64,000 bases of DNA from JABHGY01 sp964525185 (GTDB taxonomy: Bacteria > Fidelibacterota > Marinisomatia > Marinisomatales > UBA1611). The notes beneath the pieces are model-generated. The model was not told the DNA's origin. It did no database searches and was given only the letters and a program-made list of their open reading frames with translations. Every line of letters starts with the position of its first letter. Position 1 is the first letter of the stretch. The translations under genes were made by a program, and so were the position numbers. Of the stretch, positions 37,408 through 46,884 are shown in pieces. The stretch lies in assembly GCA_964525185.1 (NCBI GenBank), contig CAZGFQ010000002.1, positions 1-64,000 on the forward strand, written 5' to 3'.

Positions 37408-38281
37408 AGGTGAATTCGGCGTAAAAGTCGGGTTGGCAGAAATGCTAAAAGGTGGAGTTATTATGGATGTAACATCCGCAGACCAAGCAAAAATAGCTGA
37501 AGACGCAGGTGCATGTGCTGTAATGGCGTTAGAAAGAATTCCTGCTGATATTAGAGAAGATGGCGGAATTGCACGTATGAGTGACCCTGCCATGATAAAA
37601 GAAATTCAAAAGACAGTTTCAATTCCGGTTATGGCTAAATGTAGAATTGGCCATTTTGCAGAAGCCCAAGTATTAGAAACACTCGAAGTTGATTTTATTG
37701 ATGAAAGCGAAGTTTTGACTCCTGCTGATGAAAAAAACCATATATGGAAGCATGATTTTAAAATACCATTTGTTTGTGGAGCACGAAATCTAGGCGAAGC
37801 GCTAAGACGGATTGGTGAAGGAGCAGCAATGATTCGTACTAAAGGTGAGGCTGGTAGTGGAAATATCGTTGAAGCTGTTCGTCATATGAGAACCATCCAA
37901 TCAGAAATAAAGAAAATGGCTACTTTAGACCAAGACGAAATAATGGCTGTGGCTAAAGAAATGGGTGCTCCTTTTTCTTTAGTTCAGGAAGTTGCTGAAT
38001 TTGGGAAATTACCTGTTCCAAACTTTGCAGCAGGAGGAATTGCCACCCCCGCTGATGCTTCATTAATGATGCAATTAGGGGCTGAAACGGTTTTTGTTGG
38101 ATCTGGTATTTTTAAAAGTGACGATCCAAAAACACGCGCTAAAGCTGTGGTTGAAGCAACTACGCATTTTATGGATGCAAATAAAGTAGCCGAAGCATCT
38201 ACTGGACTAAAAAGTGCTATGAAGGGACTAGATATGTCAGAAATTCCAGAAGGTGAAAGATTGCAGGAGCGTGGCTGGTAG
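37400..38281 (+). CDS. pdxS: Pyridoxal 5'-phosphate synthase lyase subunit
   Basis: A 293-residue TIM barrel that makes PLP from ribose 5-phosphate, glyceraldehyde 3-phosphate and ammonia from PdxT. The start at 37400 (MSKGEFGVKVGLAEML) is supported by AAGGAGG at about 37384-37390. Key parts are the GGVIMDVTSADQAKIAEDAG segment with the Schiff-base region, MAKCRIGHFAEAQ, DESEVLTPADEK (about 98-109) and FAAGGIATPADA. It overlaps ispH by eight bases and abuts pdxT. Confidence 0.97.
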   Translation: MSKGEFGVKVGLAEMLKGGVIMDVTSADQAKIAEDAGACAVMALERIPADIREDGGIARMSDPAMIKEIQKTVSIPVMAKCRIGHFAEAQVLETLEVDFIDESEVLTPADEKNHIWKHDFKIPFVCGARNLGEALRRIGEGAAMIRTKGEAGSGNIVEAVRHMRTIQSEIKKMATLDQDEIMAVAKEMGAPFSLVQEVAEFGKLPVPNFAAGGIATPADASLMMQLGAETVFVGSGIFKSDDPKTRAKAVVEATTHFMDANKVAEASTGLKSAMKGLDMSEIPEGERLQERGW

Positions 38282-38886
38282 TGAAAATTGGTGTCTTAGA
38301 ACTCCAAGGTGATTTTGAAAAACACCATCAATTAATGTCGGAATTAGGTGTTGAATCTATTCCGATTAAAACACTCCAAGATCTTGAAAAAGTTGAAGGT
38401 TGTATTATTCCTGGTGGTGAATCAACCACATTGTCAATCTTGATGGAAAGATATGAAATGGTAAATCCCATTACATCATTCAGCAAATCATTCCCTGTTT
38501 TAGGTACATGTGCTGGATTGATAATGATGGCCAGTAGAGTTCAAGATGATCGAATTACACCATTAGGATTACTTGATATTCAGGTGAATCGAAATGCTTA
38601 TGGCCGCCAAATACACTCCGGAACAAAAACAGTTCAGATGCATTGGAAAGAATCTATCTTTTCTATACCTGCGACCATGATTCGAGCGCCAAAAATTGAG
38701 AGCGTGGGTGATAACGTAACCATATTGTCTGAATGGGAAGAATCACCCATTGCTGTTATGGATGGTCATCATATTGGAATAAATTTTCACCCTGAATTAA
38801 ATAATGTATCCTTATTCCACGAAATATTATTTCAACCAAAAAGTCAAAATTATTACAAACCCAATCAGGAAAAAAATGTCAGTTAA
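38281..38886 (+). CDS. pdxT: Pyridoxal 5'-phosphate synthase glutaminase subunit
   Basis: A 201-residue class I glutamine amidotransferase that feeds ammonia to PdxS. The start is GTG at 38281, sharing its first base with the pdxS stop. GCIIPGGESTTLS (about 40-52) forms the oxyanion region, GTCAGLIMMA holds the nucleophilic cysteine (about 80), and FHPEL the catalytic histidine and glutamate (about 170-174). Its end overlaps the dxs start by 11 bases. Confidence 0.96.
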   Translation: MKIGVLELQGDFEKHHQLMSELGVESIPIKTLQDLEKVEGCIIPGGESTTLSILMERYEMVNPITSFSKSFPVLGTCAGLIMMASRVQDDRITPLGLLDIQVNRNAYGRQIHSGTKTVQMHWKESIFSIPATMIRAPKIESVGDNVTILSEWEESPIAVMDGHHIGINFHPELNNVSLFHEILFQPKSQNYYKPNQEKNVS

Positions 38887-40777
38887 ACATTTACCAACAA
38901 TTCAATCTCCAGCAGATATTAAAGATTATAGCATGGAAGAGCTTCATCAATTATGTGATGAATTAAGAAGTCATATTATTGAAACCATTACGGAAACCGG
39001 AGGGCACCTTGCGCCAACCCTTGGTGTCATTGAACTCACTGTAGCTCTTCATTATATTTATGATACGCCCAAAGATAAGATCATTTGGGATGTAGGTCAC
39101 CAAGCCTATGCTCATAAGCTATTAACAGGAAGATATGATAGTTTCCCTACGATTCGGCAATTTAAAGGAATAAGTGGTTTCTTAAAACGCAATGAAAGCG
39201 AATATGATGTATTTGGAGCTGGACATGCGTCCACGTCTATTTCTGCTGGATTAGGTGTTGCTGCCGGTAGAGATCATAATGGAGACAATTTTAGAGTCGC
39301 TTCAATTATTGGTGATGGATCTATGTCGGGTGGTTTAGCATTCGAGGGGATTAATAATGCGGGGCATCTCCGGAAACAATTGCTTGTAATATTGAATGAT
39401 AATGAAATGTCGATTTCCCCAAATGTGGGAGCATTACACCATTATTTAACACGGATTGTTACAAACCCAATTTACAATCGAATTCGAGATGAAATTTGGG
39501 ATATCACTGGAAAACTCCCTTATGGTAAGAAATTATCTAGAACCTTCATCAAAAAAATTGAAGAAAGTATTAAAAGTTTATTAGTGCCAGGGATTCTATT
39601 TGATGAACTTGGGTTTCGGTATATGGGGCCAATAAATGGACATGACTTAGATGAAGTGGTTCATACGCTTAATAATATTAAAGACATTAAAACGCCAATT
39701 TTGTTGCATGTACTAACAAAAAAAGGCAAAGGTATGAATCAAGCAGAGAACGATCCAATTAATTATCATGGTGTTAAACCAAATGGGAAAAACAAACCAA
39801 TCGTTGAAAAAAGTGAAATTGAAGCACCTTCATTTCAATCTGTGTTTGGTTCATTAGCCATAGAAGTGGCTCGAAACCAAAATGAGACGGTATGTGTTAC
39901 TGCAGCGATGAGAGAAGGTACTGGACTTGTCCCCTATGCAAAAGAATTCCCAGATCGCTATTATGATGTTGGGATAGCCGAAGGACATGCGGTAACATTT
40001 GCGGGTGGTCTTGCGACGGAAAAAACGCGACCCATTCTTGCTATTTATTCTACATTTTTGCAAAGAGCCTTTGATCATATAGTGCATGATATTGCCATTC
40101 AGAAATTACCTCTAATCTTTTGCTTAGATCGGTCGGGCGTTGCTGGCGAAGATGGCCCAACTCATCACGGTGCATTAGATATTCCTTATATGAGATGCAT
40201 CCAAGATATGGTTGTTACAGCCCCAAAAAACGGGAATGAATTCAGACATTTATTATATACGGCCTTGAATCAATCTACAAAACCGTTTTCAATTCGATAT
40301 CCGAAAGCAAGTTCAGTTGAATTTGACGAAAAAGGACAGGCAGAATTATTGCCATTGGGTTCGTGGGAAGTATTGAAAAATGGTTCAGATGTAGCGTTAC
40401 TCGCTGTTGGCCCCTTGGTATATACTGCCTTAGACGTTGCGGATGAATTATCTCGAGATGAAATCAAATGTGAAGTTGTAAATTGCCGATTTATTAAACC
40501 TATGGATACACAATATCTAGAATCTCTTGTCAAAAACTTTAATAACGTTATTACGCTTGAAGAAGGAAATATTACAGGTGGTTTTGGAGATGGCGTTTCT
40601 TCATGGCTTTTAGAAAATGGATATGAAGGATCCTTAAAACGTATTGGGCTCCCTGATGCATTTGTTGAACATGGGACAAGAGAAGAACTGTTGGATCTTG
40701 TTGGCCTTACGCAAGCTCATATAACGAATACTGTTAGAAATCAGTTTCAAAAACAGGTGGTTGGCTCACCTATTTAA
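38876..40777 (+). CDS. dxs: 1-deoxy-D-xylulose-5-phosphate synthase
   Basis: A 633-residue thiamine diphosphate enzyme, the first step of the MEP pathway (pyruvate plus glyceraldehyde 3-phosphate). The start at 38876 (MSVKHLPTIQSP) is supported by AGGA six bases upstream; the longer frame to 38804 is out-of-frame pdxT sequence. Motifs include TGGHLAPTLGVIELTVALHY (about 38-57), WDVGHQAYAHKLLTGR, the ThDP/Mg GDGSMSGGLAFEGINNAG (about 145-162), and in the second domain DVGIAEGHAVTFAGGLA and DRSGVAGEDGPTHHG. Confidence 0.96.
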   Translation: MSVKHLPTIQSPADIKDYSMEELHQLCDELRSHIIETITETGGHLAPTLGVIELTVALHYIYDTPKDKIIWDVGHQAYAHKLLTGRYDSFPTIRQFKGISGFLKRNESEYDVFGAGHASTSISAGLGVAAGRDHNGDNFRVASIIGDGSMSGGLAFEGINNAGHLRKQLLVILNDNEMSISPNVGALHHYLTRIVTNPIYNRIRDEIWDITGKLPYGKKLSRTFIKKIEESIKSLLVPGILFDELGFRYMGPINGHDLDEVVHTLNNIKDIKTPILLHVLTKKGKGMNQAENDPINYHGVKPNGKNKPIVEKSEIEAPSFQSVFGSLAIEVARNQNETVCVTAAMREGTGLVPYAKEFPDRYYDVGIAEGHAVTFAGGLATEKTRPILAIYSTFLQRAFDHIVHDIAIQKLPLIFCLDRSGVAGEDGPTHHGALDIPYMRCIQDMVVTAPKNGNEFRHLLYTALNQSTKPFSIRYPKASSVEFDEKGQAELLPLGSWEVLKNGSDVALLAVGPLVYTALDVADELSRDEIKCEVVNCRFIKPMDTQYLESLVKNFNNVITLEEGNITGGFGDGVSSWLLENGYEGSLKRIGLPDAFVEHGTREELLDLVGLTQAHITNTVRNQFQKQVVGSPI

Positions 40778-40780
40778 TCA

Positions 40781-42508
40781 ATGAATTCAATCTACTTAGC
40801 CGGTTTTGGACTTGGACTATTTTTTCTCGGTTATCGTTTTTATTCTAAATATTTATCTGAGAAAATTTATGATTTGCAGTCATTTACAGGGTTAACACCA
40901 GCTCATGAATTCAAAGATAATATAGATTTTATTCCCACAAAAAAGCCAATATTATTTGGTCACCATTTTACGTCTATCGCTGGTGCGGCTCCAATAATTG
41001 GTCCATGTATTGCAGCATACTGGGGATGGTTACCTGCCTTATTATGGATTGTCGTTGGCACTGTATTTATGGGTGCGGTGCATGATTTTGGAGCATTAGT
41101 TGTAAGTGTAAGAGAAAAAGGGAGAACTATTGCAGATATAACGGGTAATGTTATCAGTCAAAGAGCCAAAATAATGTTTCTATTTTTTATTCTAATGTTG
41201 ACATGGCTTGTATTGGCAGTGTTTGCTATGGCGATTGCGGGGTTATTCAACGCAGTTCCTACATCTGTTATACCTATCAATGTCGAAATAATTATTGCAC
41301 TTATTATTGGAACACTTATTTACAAGAAAAATATAAATGCAACAATACCATCTATATTAGCTCTAGCTACTTTGTATTTATTTGTGTGGATAGGCACAAA
41401 AACGCCTATCACTTTAACAGTATTTGGTATTCAACCTGAGAATGCTCAAACTGTTTGGATTATTTTTCTTTTTATTTATTCTGGTATAGCTGGATTATTA
41501 CCTGTTTGGCTTTTGCTTCAACCTCGAGATTATATTAATAGTCACCAATTAATGGTTGGGTTAGGATTAATATTTCTCGGTCTATTTATTGCCCAACCTG
41601 TTGTAGATGCGCCGATGCTAAGAGAAGATATTGGAACGGTTGGGCCTCCAATATTTCCATTACTTTTTGTAACGATAGCTTGTGGTGCTATTAGTGGGTT
41701 TCATGGATTAGTATCATCAGGCACAACATCTAAGCAAGTTAATGATATTAATGATACACGGTTGATTGGATATGGGAGTATGATTGGTGAAGGTGCATTG
41801 GCGTTAGCATCTACCATTGCCGCAGTTGCAGGAATAGCATTAGTATCAACATGCAATTTACCTTCTGTTGGGCATGTAGCAGATTTGAGCTGGCATGTCT
41901 ATTATGATAATTGGGCACATGCATCTTCAAATAAGGCAACTGCATTTGTCCTGGGTGGAGGTGCATTATTACAAGAAATAGGTTTTGGTGAAGAATTAGC
42001 TAAAACAATTATTGCAGTTTTGGTTATTTCTTTTGCTGCCACAACTCTTGATACAGCAACGAGAATTCAACGATTTATTATTGGTGAAATAGGAGATTCA
42101 ATTAATCAACCCATTCTAAAAAATAGAGTTATTGGAACATTAGGTGCTATTCTACCGGCTTTTATATTAACAATGTGGTCTATTCCAGATCCTGTTACGG
42201 GACAGATAAAAGAAACAGCTTGGATTATTTGGCCTATTTTTGGGGCAAGTAATCAAATGTTGGCAGCACTCACATTAATGGTTATTGCCTTGTATTTTTG
42301 GAAATTGAAAAAACCAGTATTATCACTTATAATACCATTTGTATTAATTACAGGTACAACAATTATTGCACTTTTAATCAATGCTCAAACTTTCTATCAC
42401 AATAATGGACTTTTATTCGGAGTTGATATTGTGTTATTGGGATTAGTATTTTGGATGTTATTTGAAGGTTGGAGTGTGTATAGAAATATGGAAAAAAATC
42501 ATGAATAA
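40781..42508 (+). CDS. cstA: CstA-family carbon starvation / pyruvate or peptide transporter
   Basis: A 575-residue inner-membrane protein with about sixteen helices. CstA hallmarks are FGHHFTSIAGAAPIIGPCIA (about 59-78), AVHDFGALVVSVREKGRTIA (about 99-118), GAISGFHGLVSSGTTSKQ (about 306-323), SFAATTLDTATRIQR and WPIFGASNQMLAALTL. Known members import pyruvate or peptides. It is shorter than E. coli CstA (701), resembling the shorter relatives of other phyla. No regulator (such as BtsSR) is seen nearby. It overlaps the mutase gene by eight bases with the start chosen here. Confidence 0.92.
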   Translation: MNSIYLAGFGLGLFFLGYRFYSKYLSEKIYDLQSFTGLTPAHEFKDNIDFIPTKKPILFGHHFTSIAGAAPIIGPCIAAYWGWLPALLWIVVGTVFMGAVHDFGALVVSVREKGRTIADITGNVISQRAKIMFLFFILMLTWLVLAVFAMAIAGLFNAVPTSVIPINVEIIIALIIGTLIYKKNINATIPSILALATLYLFVWIGTKTPITLTVFGIQPENAQTVWIIFLFIYSGIAGLLPVWLLLQPRDYINSHQLMVGLGLIFLGLFIAQPVVDAPMLREDIGTVGPPIFPLLFVTIACGAISGFHGLVSSGTTSKQVNDINDTRLIGYGSMIGEGALALASTIAAVAGIALVSTCNLPSVGHVADLSWHVYYDNWAHASSNKATAFVLGGGALLQEIGFGEELAKTIIAVLVISFAATTLDTATRIQRFIIGEIGDSINQPILKNRVIGTLGAILPAFILTMWSIPDPVTGQIKETAWIIWPIFGASNQMLAALTLMVIALYFWKLKKPVLSLIIPFVLITGTTIIALLINAQTFYHNNGLLFGVDIVLLGLVFWMLFEGWSVYRNMEKNHE

Positions 42509-44171
42509 AAATAATTCTTACCAATTAAATCTTTTTGAAGAAAATAAACAGAAATGGGAAAAAACAGTTAATAATGCTTCAAAACGAGATATTGATTTTG
42601 ATACTTTGAGTGGTGAAAAGATTGATGCATGCTATTTCCCTCAAACTCCAAATGAATCTTATTTAGATAATATTAGTTTTCCGGGACAATTCCCATATAC
42701 ACGTGGGGTACATCCTAATTTGTATCGAGGGCGGCTATGGACAATGCGCCAATTTGCGGGATTTGGTACACCTGAGGATACTAATAATCGATACCATTTA
42801 TTATTGAGTAAAGGGCAAACAGGATTGTCTGTTGCCTATGATATGCCCACATTAATGGGTTATGACCCCGACCATCCATTTTCTGAAGGAGAGGTCGGAA
42901 AATGCGGAGTTAATGTTTCTTCGTTGAAAGATATGGAATTGCTTTTCGAAGGAATAAACCTAGGCGAAGTTTCCGTATCGCAAACCATTAATGGCCCTGC
43001 GATCATTTTATTGGCTTTTTATATCGCGGTAGCAGAAAAACAAAATATTCCATTAAATGCTCTTCGAGGAACACTTCAAAATGATATCTTAAAAGAATTT
43101 ATTGCACAAAAAGAATGGATATTTCCACCAAAACAATCCATGCGCATTATAACCGATATGTTATCATTTTGTACAGACCATATGCCACAATTCAATACTA
43201 TTTCAATTAGTGGATACCATATTCGTGAAGCAGGGTCTACAGCAGCGCAAGAATTAGCATTTACATTAGCGGATGGTTTTGCATATGTAGAGCATGGAAT
43301 AGATGTAGGGTTGGATGTAGATGATTTTGCTCCTCGATTATCATTTTTCTTTAATTCTCATTTAGATTTCTTTGAAGAAATTGCAAAATTTAGAGCTGCT
43401 CGGAGAATTTGGGCACGGCATATGAAGCATAAATATGGAGCCAAGAGTGAGCGTTCATTGAAATTAAGATTTCATACACAAACAGCTGGTTGCAGTCTGA
43501 CAGCTCAGCAACCAGAAATAAATATTGCTAGAACAGGATTCCAAGGATTAGCTGCCGTCTTGGGTGGAACTCAAAGTTTACACACAAACTCCATGGATGA
43601 AACGTTAGCTCTTCCCAGTGAAAAAGCAGCTGAAATCGCACTAAGGACTCAACAACTTATTGCTTATGAAACAGGTGTGGCAAATGTAGTAGACCCATTG
43701 GGCGGATCGTGGTTTATAGAAGATTTAACCAATAAAATTGAAGAACAAGCAGAAAACTATTTTAATCAAATTAATGAGTTGGGTGGTGTAATTTCTGCTA
43801 TTGAAAAAGGCTTTTTTCAAAGAGAAATAGCTAAGTCTGCTTCAGATTATCAGGAAAAGATAGATAATAAGAAACGAATTGTAGTCGGAGTAAATAAATT
43901 CGTGAATGAGGGGGAAATGATAGATATTCCTATTTTAGAAATAGGAGATGAAGCAGGACTAAAACAGCGTAAAGATTTATTAAAAATGAAACAAACTCGA
44001 CATGCAGAAACTGTGGAAAAAGCTTTAGTGAAAATTCAACAAGCATGTGGTGGAACAGAAAATCTTGTACCATTGATAGTCGATGCTGCTAAGGCACAGG
44101 CAACACTTGGTGAAATTGTAGATGTAATGAAAAAAGAATTTGGAGAATGGCAAGAAACGGCTATTTTTTAA
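42501..44171 (+). CDS. B12-dependent acyl-CoA mutase large subunit (isobutyryl-/methylmalonyl-CoA mutase family)
   Basis: A 556-residue TIM-barrel subunit of a coenzyme-B12 mutase. Visible family blocks are PYTRGVHPNLYRGRLWTMRQ (65-84), GQTGLSVAYDMPTLMGYD (105-122), QNDILKEF (193-200), SISGYHIREAGSTA and LGGTQSLHTNSMDE. There is no C-terminal cobalamin-binding domain (no DXHXXG), so a separate small subunit is needed and is not in this window. By alignment to Propionibacterium methylmalonyl-CoA mutase, Y89 is F85 here and R207 is Q203; Phe/Gln is the pattern reported for isobutyryl-CoA mutase. Automatic annotation would probably call it methylmalonyl-CoA mutase. The start at 42501 (MNKNNSYQLN) is preferred over TTG 42462 within cstA. 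Confidence 0.92.
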   Translation: MNKNNSYQLNLFEENKQKWEKTVNNASKRDIDFDTLSGEKIDACYFPQTPNESYLDNISFPGQFPYTRGVHPNLYRGRLWTMRQFAGFGTPEDTNNRYHLLLSKGQTGLSVAYDMPTLMGYDPDHPFSEGEVGKCGVNVSSLKDMELLFEGINLGEVSVSQTINGPAIILLAFYIAVAEKQNIPLNALRGTLQNDILKEFIAQKEWIFPPKQSMRIITDMLSFCTDHMPQFNTISISGYHIREAGSTAAQELAFTLADGFAYVEHGIDVGLDVDDFAPRLSFFFNSHLDFFEEIAKFRAARRIWARHMKHKYGAKSERSLKLRFHTQTAGCSLTAQQPEINIARTGFQGLAAVLGGTQSLHTNSMDETLALPSEKAAEIALRTQQLIAYETGVANVVDPLGGSWFIEDLTNKIEEQAENYFNQINELGGVISAIEKGFFQREIAKSASDYQEKIDNKKRIVVGVNKFVNEGEMIDIPILEIGDEAGLKQRKDLLKMKQTRHAETVEKALVKIQQACGGTENLVPLIVDAAKAQATLGEIVDVMKKEFGEWQETAIF

Positions 44172-44190
44172 TAATAATGAGAGGAATAAA

Positions 44191-44628
44191 ATGAATTCAA
44201 AAAATAAGTTTATTTTTGCTGTATCTGGGGTAATCTTAGTATTCGTTGTTTGGGTATATTGGGTGTCAACCAGTCCTAGCGAAGGAGCGAAATCAATGGT
44301 TGAATTTGTCGCAATTGATGATTTATTTGATGACTATGAGAATGAACGTGTCCGCTTGGGTGGGCTAATTCAGGATGGATCTATTCAAATATCAGAATCC
44401 AATTTACTGGATGTACATTTTATGTTGGATCAAGATGACGAGAGCGTAAAAGTACATTATACCAAAACTAGACCCGATTTATTTAAAGATGGGGCAGAGG
44501 TGATTGTTGAAGGTGTATATACCGCGGGTGTTTTTCAAGCAGATATGCTTCAAACAAAATGTGCATCACGGTATGAAGGCGATTTAAGAGATGAATCTGA
44601 TTATAGCATGGAAGAAATTGAAATATGA
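44191..44628 (+). CDS. ccmE: Cytochrome c maturation protein CcmE, cysteine (CXXXY) type
   Basis: A 145-residue periplasmic heme chaperone with an N-terminal membrane anchor (about 7-26) and an OB-fold domain (about 36-130). In most CcmE proteins heme binds covalently to the histidine of HXXXY; here the site reads TKCASRYEG, with C124 and Y128, giving CXXXY. This variant is known from archaea and Desulfovibrio and associated with System I*. The start at 44191 is chosen because GAGGAA lies just upstream; the longer frame begins within the mutase gene. It overlaps ccmF by four bases. Confidence 0.92.
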   Translation: MNSKNKFIFAVSGVILVFVVWVYWVSTSPSEGAKSMVEFVAIDDLFDDYENERVRLGGLIQDGSIQISESNLLDVHFMLDQDDESVKVHYTKTRPDLFKDGAEVIVEGVYTAGVFQADMLQTKCASRYEGDLRDESDYSMEEIEI

Positions 44629-46604
44629 TACCTGTCGCTGGAGCTGTTTCACTCAACCTATCATTAGCTTTTGCAATATTAACGTTATTTGCAATAGGAT
44701 TTTATATACGCAATAATGATTATCGCCTTTTTTTAACTGGGCAAAGATTATCACTTGCTTCCTCTGGTTTAAGTGTCATTTCAACAATAATTCTGACTAA
44801 TGAACTTATTCTAGGTAATTTTGATTTAGATTATGTGGCTCATTACACCAGTAATGAAACTCCACTATTATATAAAATTACAGCATTATGGGCTGGGCAA
44901 TCGGGATCTATGTTATTTTGGTTAGCTATTTTATCTATTTATGCCATTATTGTTGTCCTTCAAAATCGTAAAGAACATCATTCTCTCATGCCTTGGGTTA
45001 TTATTGTCATTACAATTGTACAATTATTTTTCCTTGGAATGACGAACTTTGTAACAAACCCATTCGAACCTACAAATGCAGACTTTATTGTAATGAATGG
45101 AAATGGATTAAATCCATTACTTCAAAACCCAACGATGGCGATTCATCCGCCTATGCTTTATTTGGGATATGTAGGATTTACTATTCCGTTTGCTTTCGCA
45201 ATTGCAGCACTTATAAAAAAAGATGCAAGCTCTCTTTGGATAAAAACAATTCGAAGATGGACATTAGTTACATGGCTTTTTCTCGGAATTGGCATAATAC
45301 TTGGCGGTTGGTGGGCATATCTTGAATTAGGTTGGGGTGGCTATTGGGCGTGGGATCCAGTAGAAAATGCATCTTTTATGCCTTGGCTAACGGGGACTGC
45401 TTTTGTCCATTCAATCATTATTCAAGAAAAGAAGAATATGCTCAAAATATGGAATATGATTTTAATTATATTAACATTTACATTATGCATTTTTGGGACA
45501 TTTCTTACGCGAAGTGGAATTATGTCATCCGTTCATTCATTTACTGCAAGTGGATTAGGCCCCTTATTTTTCGGGTTTGTCATATTGATTCTTGTGGTGA
45601 GTTATGGATTGCTCTATGCAAGACGGAGCCATTTTCAGACTGAAAAACAATTGGAATCATTTACATCTAGAGAAAGTGGTTTTTTATTTAATAATGTTAT
45701 TTTTGTCGTCATGTGTTTTGCAGTTTTCTGGGGAACGATATTCCCAGTGATTTCAGAAGCAGTACGAGGAACAAAAATAACAGTTGGTGCGCCATTTTTT
45801 AATCAAATTAATATACCAATTGGGCTTATTCTTTTATTTTTAACTGGGGTAGGCCCTTTACTAGCATGGCGAAATACATCGAAAGAAAGTTTAATAAAGA
45901 ATTTTACAATTCCATTAATTGTTGCTTTTATTTCTGCTGGGGTGCTTCTTGCATTGGATATAAGAGGAAATGCAATGATGACATTATCCTTATCCGGATT
46001 TGTTTTTACAACTATTGCAATTGAGTTTTGGCGTGGAATTCATGCTCGTACACGAAAATTTGATGAATCCACAATATCAGCATTTATAAAACTTATTCAA
46101 AAAAACAGAAGTCGTTATGGAGGCTATATTTCACATTTAGGCATTGTACTTATGTTTGTGGGCTTCAGTGGGCATGCCTTTGATATTGAAGATGAATGGG
46201 GGCTACAAATCGGGTCAAAAGAAACGGTTGGTAATTATGATGTTGAATTAGCTGGATTAAGTGAAGAAGAGCGTCCAAATCATTATGCTTATATTGCGGA
46301 TTTGAATGTTTATACAACAGGTGGAGAGTTTGTTACAGACCTTCATCCCGAAAAGAGAATATATTTTCACAGAGACCCAAATCCTGATAAAAGACAACCG
46401 CATAGTGAATTGGATATTTATTCGACTCTAACTAGAGATATTTATTCAATATTTACTGGTGTTGATCCAAAAAATCAGGTAGGGTATTTTAAAATAATGA
46501 TTAATCCTTTAGTACAATGGGTCTGGATTGGTAGTTATTTTTTAATAATTGGAACAGTAATAGCCATGTGGCCTGTAAAGAGGAAAAAAAATGAATTGGA
46601 ATGA
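44625..46604 (+). CDS. ccmF: Cytochrome c heme lyase subunit CcmF
   Basis: A 659-residue membrane protein that joins heme to apocytochrome c. It has about fifteen helices. The tryptophan-rich WWD domain is GWGGYWAWDPVENASFMPWL (about 235-254), flanked by conserved histidines (NPTMAIHPPMLYLGYVGF at about 168-185 and TAFVHSIIIQEKK). The GSMLFWLAILSIYA helix and the LTRSGIMSSVHSF motif are also typical. The C-terminal periplasmic domain includes GFSGHAFDIEDEW. It follows ccmE and overlaps the CcmI-like gene by 14 bases. Confidence 0.96.
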   Translation: MIPVAGAVSLNLSLAFAILTLFAIGFYIRNNDYRLFLTGQRLSLASSGLSVISTIILTNELILGNFDLDYVAHYTSNETPLLYKITALWAGQSGSMLFWLAILSIYAIIVVLQNRKEHHSLMPWVIIVITIVQLFFLGMTNFVTNPFEPTNADFIVMNGNGLNPLLQNPTMAIHPPMLYLGYVGFTIPFAFAIAALIKKDASSLWIKTIRRWTLVTWLFLGIGIILGGWWAYLELGWGGYWAWDPVENASFMPWLTGTAFVHSIIIQEKKNMLKIWNMILIILTFTLCIFGTFLTRSGIMSSVHSFTASGLGPLFFGFVILILVVSYGLLYARRSHFQTEKQLESFTSRESGFLFNNVIFVVMCFAVFWGTIFPVISEAVRGTKITVGAPFFNQINIPIGLILLFLTGVGPLLAWRNTSKESLIKNFTIPLIVAFISAGVLLALDIRGNAMMTLSLSGFVFTTIAIEFWRGIHARTRKFDESTISAFIKLIQKNRSRYGGYISHLGIVLMFVGFSGHAFDIEDEWGLQIGSKETVGNYDVELAGLSEEERPNHYAYIADLNVYTTGGEFVTDLHPEKRIYFHRDPNPDKRQPHSELDIYSTLTRDIYSIFTGVDPKNQVGYFKIMINPLVQWVWIGSYFLIIGTVIAMWPVKRKKNELE

Positions 46605-46869
46605 TGCTATACTCATATTTATTATTTTTGTATCAATGACTTGGTATGTGATACAACCGATGATGGGTTCTCGTATACCAAAGCCATTTAATGATGAAAA
46701 TGTGGATGCATATACACGGAAAAAATTGATTTTAATGGATCAAATAAAAGAGTTAGAAATGGATTATGAAATTGGAACGTTGAATAAGGATGATTTTATT
46801 GAACAAAGGAATCAATTAAAGCGTGATGTTTCTAATCTATTACAAAAAATAAAAAGTCAAGCGTCTTAA
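46591..46869 (+). CDS. Small CcmI-like protein (N-terminal domain only)
   Basis: A 92-residue protein with one N-terminal membrane helix (about 6-24) and a helical cytoplasmic/periplasmic tail. The LMDQIKELEMDYEIGTLNKD region (about 49-68) followed by DFIEQRNQLKRDV matches the 'L..DLE.D...GKL...D' pattern at the beginning of CcmI/CycH, but the long TPR domain that binds apocytochrome in CcmI is missing. It lies between ccmF and ccmA and overlaps ccmF, so a role in cytochrome c assembly is likely. Function inferred from position and partial similarity. Confidence 0.75.
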   Translation: MNWNDAILIFIIFVSMTWYVIQPMMGSRIPKPFNDENVDAYTRKKLILMDQIKELEMDYEIGTLNKDDFIEQRNQLKRDVSNLLQKIKSQAS

Positions 46870-46884
46870 TATTATTTTATAGCA

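Noticed and set aside
37240..37593. 117-codon antisense frame across the ispH/pdxS junction
   Set aside because: Overlaps two well-supported genes and has no recognisable content.
44993..45643. Two back-to-back 103-110 codon frames on the plus strand inside ccmF
   Set aside because: They are +1-frame shadows; ccmF is continuous with its WWD motif intact.
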